64,000 nt of DNA from assembly GCA_026418695.1 (NCBI GenBank), contig JAOAAU010000040.1, forward strand, positions 56,017-120,016, read 5' to 3'. Below the pieces are notes generated by a model. That model was given only the letters and a program-made list of their open reading frames with translations. It ran no database searches and was not told the DNA's origin. Origin of the DNA: Clostridia bacterium (GTDB taxonomy: Bacteria > Bacillota > Clostridia > Acetivibrionales > JAFADI01). The position numbers and the translations under genes are program-made. This document shows, one piece after another, positions 60,187 through 64,000 of the stretch. Position 1 is the first letter of the stretch; every line of letters starts with the position of its first letter.

Positions 60187-61722
60187 ATGAACAAGGAAAC
60201 CTTTATCCAGTTAAAAAATATTACCAAGACCTTTGGTACGGTTGTTGCAAACAGCAATATCAACCTGTCTGTTTGCAAAGGTGAAATCCATGCTCTGCTT
60301 GGAGAAAACGGTTCCGGTAAAAGTACGCTTATGAATGTATTGTCCGGAATATATACCCCTGACAGCGGCTCGATTTTAATCGACGGCAGCGAGGTCCGTT
60401 TCAATTCTCCGAAGGACTCCATCCGCATGGGCATCGGAATGATTCATCAGCATTTCAAGCTTGTAGATGTACTCACGGCGAAGGAAAACATCATCCTTGG
60501 CCAAAAAGGCAGTTTATTCATCAATCAGAAAAAACTTTCCAAACAAATCAAAGAAATCTCAGACAGATATGGGCTTGATATAGATCCCGACAAAAAGATT
60601 TACAATATGTCGGTAGGAGAAAAGCAAACCGTCGAAATCTTAAAGGTATTATATAGGGGGGCCGAGATTCTGATCCTCGATGAACCGACGGCGGTATTGA
60701 CACCGCAGGAAACACAGAAGCTTTTCAAGATCATGCTGAAAATGAAAAGTGAAGGCTGTGCCGTCATCATTATTACCCATAAGCTCCATGAAGTGATGGA
60801 GATCAGTGACCGTATCACCGTCCTGCGTAAAGGTGAAGCCGTTGCAACCGTAGATAAGATTTCAACCAGCCCCAAGGCATTAACTGAATTAATGGTTGGA
60901 AGGCCTATTGATCTTGCAATCAAACGGATTGAAATAAAGGACAAAGAACTGATTCTAAGCGTAAAAAATCTGACGGCAGTAGATGATGATCACGTAAAAG
61001 TGCTGAAGGATGTATCTTTCCAGCTTTCCAAAGGAGAAATCCTTGGGGTTGCAGGGGTCGCAGGAAGCGGTCAGAAGGAACTCTGTGAAGCCATTGCAGG
61101 GTTGTACCCTGTAGCCGGCGGCGAGATTTTTTATGAAAACGAAAATATTGTTGGCAAAAATCCGAGGGAAATCATCAAAAGAGGCATCAGTATGAGTTTT
61201 ATTCCTGAGGACAGGCTTGGAATGGGCCTTGTTGCTTCCATGGATATGGTAGATAACTTGATCCTGAAGGAATATCAAAATCAGAAAGGCTTCATGATTG
61301 ACAGACAGCCCGTTAAGGAAAAAGCCCTCGGACTCATTAAGAAGCTGGATATAAAAACCCCGGGAGTTCATCATCCCGTGAAGCTGCTGTCCGGAGGCAA
61401 TATCCAAAAAGTGCTCCTTGGAAGAGAGCTGGACTCCAATCCCCACCTTCTGATCACAGCTTATCCTGTAAGAGGATTGGACATCGGTGCTTCCTACATG
61501 ATCTACGATCTCTTAAATGAACAAAAAGCAAAGAACATTGCCGTACTTTATATCGGTGAAGACCTGGATGTACTCCTTGAGCTTTGTGATCGGATTATGG
61601 TCCTGTGTGACGGGGCTGTCACCGGAATCGTTGATGCAAAAACTGCGACTAAGGAACAATTAGGCTTGATGATGGCCGGTGAAACTCTTGATCCGCTTGA
61701 AGGAGGTGTCTTGATTGATTAG
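60187..61722 (+). CDS. Nucleoside ABC transporter ATPase (two-domain, RbsA/NupO-like)
   Basis: 511 residues from ATG 60187 (AAGGTGG upstream; a TTG at 60163 would start inside the structured element). Domain 1: Walker A GENGSGKST, signature MSVGEKQTVEILK, Walker B LILDEPTAVL. Domain 2: degenerate Walker A GVAGSGQKE, signature LSGGNIQKVLLGREL, LLITAYPVRGLDIG. It powers the BMP-type nucleoside importer. The next gene overlaps by 8 nt. Confidence 0.95.
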   Translation: MNKETFIQLKNITKTFGTVVANSNINLSVCKGEIHALLGENGSGKSTLMNVLSGIYTPDSGSILIDGSEVRFNSPKDSIRMGIGMIHQHFKLVDVLTAKENIILGQKGSLFINQKKLSKQIKEISDRYGLDIDPDKKIYNMSVGEKQTVEILKVLYRGAEILILDEPTAVLTPQETQKLFKIMLKMKSEGCAVIIITHKLHEVMEISDRITVLRKGEAVATVDKISTSPKALTELMVGRPIDLAIKRIEIKDKELILSVKNLTAVDDDHVKVLKDVSFQLSKGEILGVAGVAGSGQKELCEAIAGLYPVAGGEIFYENENIVGKNPREIIKRGISMSFIPEDRLGMGLVASMDMVDNLILKEYQNQKGFMIDRQPVKEKALGLIKKLDIKTPGVHHPVKLLSGGNIQKVLLGRELDSNPHLLITAYPVRGLDIGASYMIYDLLNEQKAKNIAVLYIGEDLDVLLELCDRIMVLCDGAVTGIVDAKTATKEQLGLMMAGETLDPLEGGVLID

Positions 61723-62794
61723 AATAGCCAAAAGAACGGATTTGACAAAACTTCAGTCCATAAAAATGCGAATCGCTGCAGTGCTTCTGGCGCTGCTTAC
61801 AGCAGGCATCTTCATTCTGGTTCTGGGTCATAATCCATTATCTGTATACGGAGCCATGCTTGTCGGAGCCTTTGGCAATCTCTACGGGTTCAAGGAGACA
61901 ATTCTCCTCACCATCCCGTTGGTAATCACTTCTCTGGGAATTTCAATCGCATTCAAAATGAAGTTCTGGAATATTGGTGCCGAAGGCCAGATTTTCATGG
62001 GGGCTTTTGGCGCCAGCTTTGTAGCACTCAATTTTCCTCACTTACCAAAGCCTTTGCTGTTGCTGCTTATGGCGGTTGGCGGAATCCTCTGCGGGGGAAT
62101 CTGGGCGTTAGTCCCTGCTTTTTTCAAAGCACAGTTTGGTACCAATGAGACGCTGTTCACTTTGATGATGAATTATATTGCACTGAAATGGGTGACCTAC
62201 CTGCAGTATGGTCCCTGGAGAGATCCCCAGGCAAACGGTTTTCCCAAGATCGCTGATTTCGGGGAGAATGCCATCCTGCCGAAATTTTTAGGAATCCACA
62301 TCGGCTGGATCATCGCGCTGGTTCTGGTATTTGCCATCAATCTGTTTATCCACCATACCAAGAAGGGGTATGAAATCTCCGTCATCGGAGAAAGCGAAAA
62401 CACTGCCCGGTATGCCGGCATGGATGTCAAGAAGATCATTGTCTTAGCCATTCTCCTAAGCGGCGGTCTATGTGGCCTTGCCGGGATGGTTCAGGCCTCG
62501 GCAATCAGTAAAACCCTTTCCGTTGATGTTTCAGGAGGTATCGGTTTTACTGCCATCATTACTACATGGCTTGGGCAATTAAGTTCGCCCCTCATTCTGC
62601 TCGTATCCTTCCTCTTCGCTGTGATGATACAAGGGGGCGCCTATATACAAACTGTATTCCAGATTCCCCAGGCGGCTGCTTCCGTCCTGCAGGGCATGAT
62701 ATTGTTCTTTGTATTGGGAAGCGAATTTTTCATCCAATACAAGGTCTTTTTTAGAAACCAATCCGCTTCAGAGCTTACGAAGGAGGGAATATAA
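61715..62794 (+). CDS. Nucleoside ABC transporter permease (NupP-like)
   Basis: 359 residues, TTG start with AGGAGG 8 nt upstream. About 8-10 membrane segments of the branched-chain/ribose type; conserved parts include KFWNIGAEGQIFMGAFGASF and SGGLCGLAGMVQASAIS. It forms half of the membrane channel with the next permease. Confidence 0.95.
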   Translation: MIRIAKRTDLTKLQSIKMRIAAVLLALLTAGIFILVLGHNPLSVYGAMLVGAFGNLYGFKETILLTIPLVITSLGISIAFKMKFWNIGAEGQIFMGAFGASFVALNFPHLPKPLLLLLMAVGGILCGGIWALVPAFFKAQFGTNETLFTLMMNYIALKWVTYLQYGPWRDPQANGFPKIADFGENAILPKFLGIHIGWIIALVLVFAINLFIHHTKKGYEISVIGESENTARYAGMDVKKIIVLAILLSGGLCGLAGMVQASAISKTLSVDVSGGIGFTAIITTWLGQLSSPLILLVSFLFAVMIQGGAYIQTVFQIPQAAASVLQGMILFFVLGSEFFIQYKVFFRNQSASELTKEGI

Positions 62795-63748
62795 ATGGAC
62801 TTTGCTGCTTTTATGGCCTATGCCGCATTATTTCTAACTGCTGCGGTCAAGGCAGGAACTCCCCTCCTTTTCGCAACGCTGGGCGAAAGCATCACCGAAC
62901 GTTCCGGCAACCTCAACCTGGGGGTTGAAGGAATGATGCTCATGGGTGCCGTAGCAGGATTTCAAGTCGGACTATCCACAGGCAATCCGCTGGCGGCGAT
63001 CATCGCTGCATTGCTTGCCGGAGCTTTGGGTGCAGGCATTTTTGCCTTTTTAACCGTTACATTAAGGGCAAACCAGGTGGTTTCCGGCTTGTCTCTGACC
63101 ATCTTTGGGTCAGGAATTGCCGGCTTTATCGGTCAAAAGCTGGGTGGCCAGGTTGTTCCTGCCACCGTCAAGTCCTGGTTCGTACAGATCAAACTCCCGC
63201 TATTAGGGGATATCCCATATATAGGACCGATATTTTTCAAGCACGATATTCTTGTTTATACCGGCTATCTAGCAGCCATCGGACTTGGAATCTATTTATT
63301 CCACACAAGGAAAGGTTTAAATCTCCGCTCTATAGGAGAGAATCCTGGAGCCGCAGATGCTGCCGGCTTGAATGTCACCTTATACAAGTATGCACACATT
63401 CTAGTGGGTGGTGCGCTATGCGGTCTGGGCGGCGCTTATCTTTCTCTGGTGCACGTACCGGCCTGGCAGGAAAACATCACCGCCGGAAGAGGCTGGATCG
63501 CCGTTGCTTTGGTTATTTTCACGACCTGGAACCCATACAAGGCGGTTTTAGGCGCCTATGTCTTCGGTGGTCTGGATATATTGGGGCTGTATCTTCAAAA
63601 GTTTGATATCAAGGTTTCTCAATATTTGCTGGATATGCTGCCCTATGTAGTCACCATTCTGGTCCTTGTAGCGACTTCCATTAAGAAATCAAAAGAAAAC
63701 AAGCCGCCTAAGGCTTTAGGTGAGCCTTATTTCAGGGAAGACAGATAA
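62795..63748 (+). CDS. Nucleoside ABC transporter permease (NupQ-like)
   Basis: 317 residues. It begins directly after the previous stop (ATG 62795; AAGGAGGG upstream). The segments ERSGNLNLGVEGMMLMGAVA, VSGLSLTIFGSGIAGFIG and GALCGLGGAYLSLVHVPAW are typical. It is the last gene of the purine importer. An ISL3-type insertion begins 5 bp after its stop codon. Confidence 0.95.
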   Translation: MDFAAFMAYAALFLTAAVKAGTPLLFATLGESITERSGNLNLGVEGMMLMGAVAGFQVGLSTGNPLAAIIAALLAGALGAGIFAFLTVTLRANQVVSGLSLTIFGSGIAGFIGQKLGGQVVPATVKSWFVQIKLPLLGDIPYIGPIFFKHDILVYTGYLAAIGLGIYLFHTRKGLNLRSIGENPGAADAAGLNVTLYKYAHILVGGALCGLGGAYLSLVHVPAWQENITAGRGWIAVALVIFTTWNPYKAVLGAYVFGGLDILGLYLQKFDIKVSQYLLDMLPYVVTILVLVATSIKKSKENKPPKALGEPYFREDR

Positions 63749-63797
63749 AAATGGCTCTATGTCAATGGTTGGGGTAGAGCAGTAAACTGAATTTTTT

Positions 63798-63830
63798 AGA
63801 GCCAATCACTTTTAAGAAGTGGTTGGCTCT
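63798..63830 (+). terminator. Terminator hairpin inside the ISL3 end
   Basis: A 14-bp stem with one wobble (63798-63811 against 63817-63830), followed by TTTA on the plus strand. It overlaps the transposase stop codon and would stop read-through from the nucleoside operon. Confidence 0.65.
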
Positions 63831-64000
63831 TTACTCGTCTGTAGAGTATGTAGAATTCTACGCCTAAAGTTATAAAAATTACGATATCCATAGGCAATGC
63901 GCTTAATGACTTTTATTGTATTGTTGATACCTTCAGTAAACCCATTTGAATAAGGACCGTCAAAAGCGTTAAGTATGTATTGTTCCCAATTTTGTAGCAT
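63812..64000 (-). CDS. ISL3-family transposase, C-terminal part (partial)
   Basis: 62 residues visible; the gene continues beyond the window. The C-terminal DDE domain pattern YSNGFTEGINNTIKVIKRIAYGYRNFYNFRRRIL is characteristic of ISL3-type transposases, including the final catalytic Glu in the GFTEGINN segment. It ends at TAA 63812-63814. Confidence 0.85.
   Translation of the reverse strand: MLQNWEQYILNAFDGPYSNGFTEGINNTIKVIKRIAYGYRNFYNFRRRILHTLQTSKEPTTS

Larger units (their letters stand above)
63753..64000 (-). mobile_element. ISL3-family insertion sequence, right end (runs off window)
   Basis: The element appears to begin at GGCTCTATGTCAATGG (63753-63768), in the style of ISL3 terminal inverted repeats. 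It contains the 3' part of a minus-strand transposase gene. The left end is beyond the window, so target duplication cannot be checked. Insertion falls just after the nucleoside operon, not in a gene. Confidence 0.75.

Noticed and set aside
1..64000. CRISPR array, tRNA or rRNA genes
   Set aside because: No regular spaced repeats and no cloverleaf or rRNA-like sequence were seen by eye.

Overview
The window reads as a chromosomal segment of a low-to-moderate GC, spore-forming, motile, anaerobic Firmicute of the class Clostridia. The evidence is an oxygen-independent class III ribonucleotide reductase (nrdDG), CotF-type spore coat genes, a Spo0E-like phosphatase, Gram-positive lipoprotein signals, chemotaxis proteins, bacteriohemerythrin, Feo iron uptake with B. 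subtilis-type 7-1-7 Fur boxes, YesN/AraC-controlled Lpl-type sugar importers and a guanine riboswitch. No rRNA, tRNA or CRISPR array was seen.

Layout: 1-2.7 kb holds an agr-type quorum-sensing locus. A partial AgrC-like kinase converges on a minus-strand operon cheY-like/cheB/agrB/95-aa ORF/agrD. At 2.9-5.4 kb is a divergent MocR regulator and EamA exporter; at 5.5-8.6 kb nrdDG behind a NrdR box; at 8.9-13 kb small coat, cupin and hypothetical genes, a TetR plus membrane-anchored MBL pair, an HD-GYP phosphodiesterase and a DUF2325 protein. At 13-15.8 kb is the feo locus with two feoA genes, feoB, a tiny Cys-rich partner, two Fur boxes and an internal terminator. At 16-27.3 kb lie a large unknown protein, a Spo0E-like gene, a chemoreceptor, a c-di-GMP GGDEF-EAL protein with a receiver partner, a two-component pair with an ABC-binding-protein-like sensor, and a B3/B4-domain protein.

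At 27.4-33.5 kb an ECF sigma factor and an ArsR-type regulator precede a MacAB-like efflux set (permease, ATPase, lipoprotein adaptor). A paralogous set at 46.9-51.1 kb has a different gene order and lies next to a divergent OmpR/HK pair at 51.3-53.1 kb. Between them are bacteriohemerythrin, a YesN-like regulator with a complete Lpl-type importer, a multi-PAS kinase, and a GH4 alpha-galactosidase with a divergent AraC activator. At 53-57.6 kb are small membrane proteins, an orphan sugar-binding protein with an N-terminal copper-amine-oxidase-type domain, and an FMN-binding lipoprotein.

The right end (57.8-63.7 kb) is a purine-salvage unit: guanine riboswitch, xpt, then a BMP-type nucleoside ABC importer. 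An IS200/IS605 omegaRNA-like structured element lies between its binding protein and ATPase. An ISL3-family insertion sequence abuts the last permease and runs off the window.

The most unusual points are the agr locus fused transcriptionally to chemotaxis genes (with a 122-nt cheB/agrB overlap and an extra Cys-rich ORF between agrB and agrD) and the orphan omegaRNA-like element inside the nucleoside-transport operon. Starts were moved inward wherever a good ribosome binding site marked an internal ATG. All family calls rest on reading motifs by eye; no database search was run.
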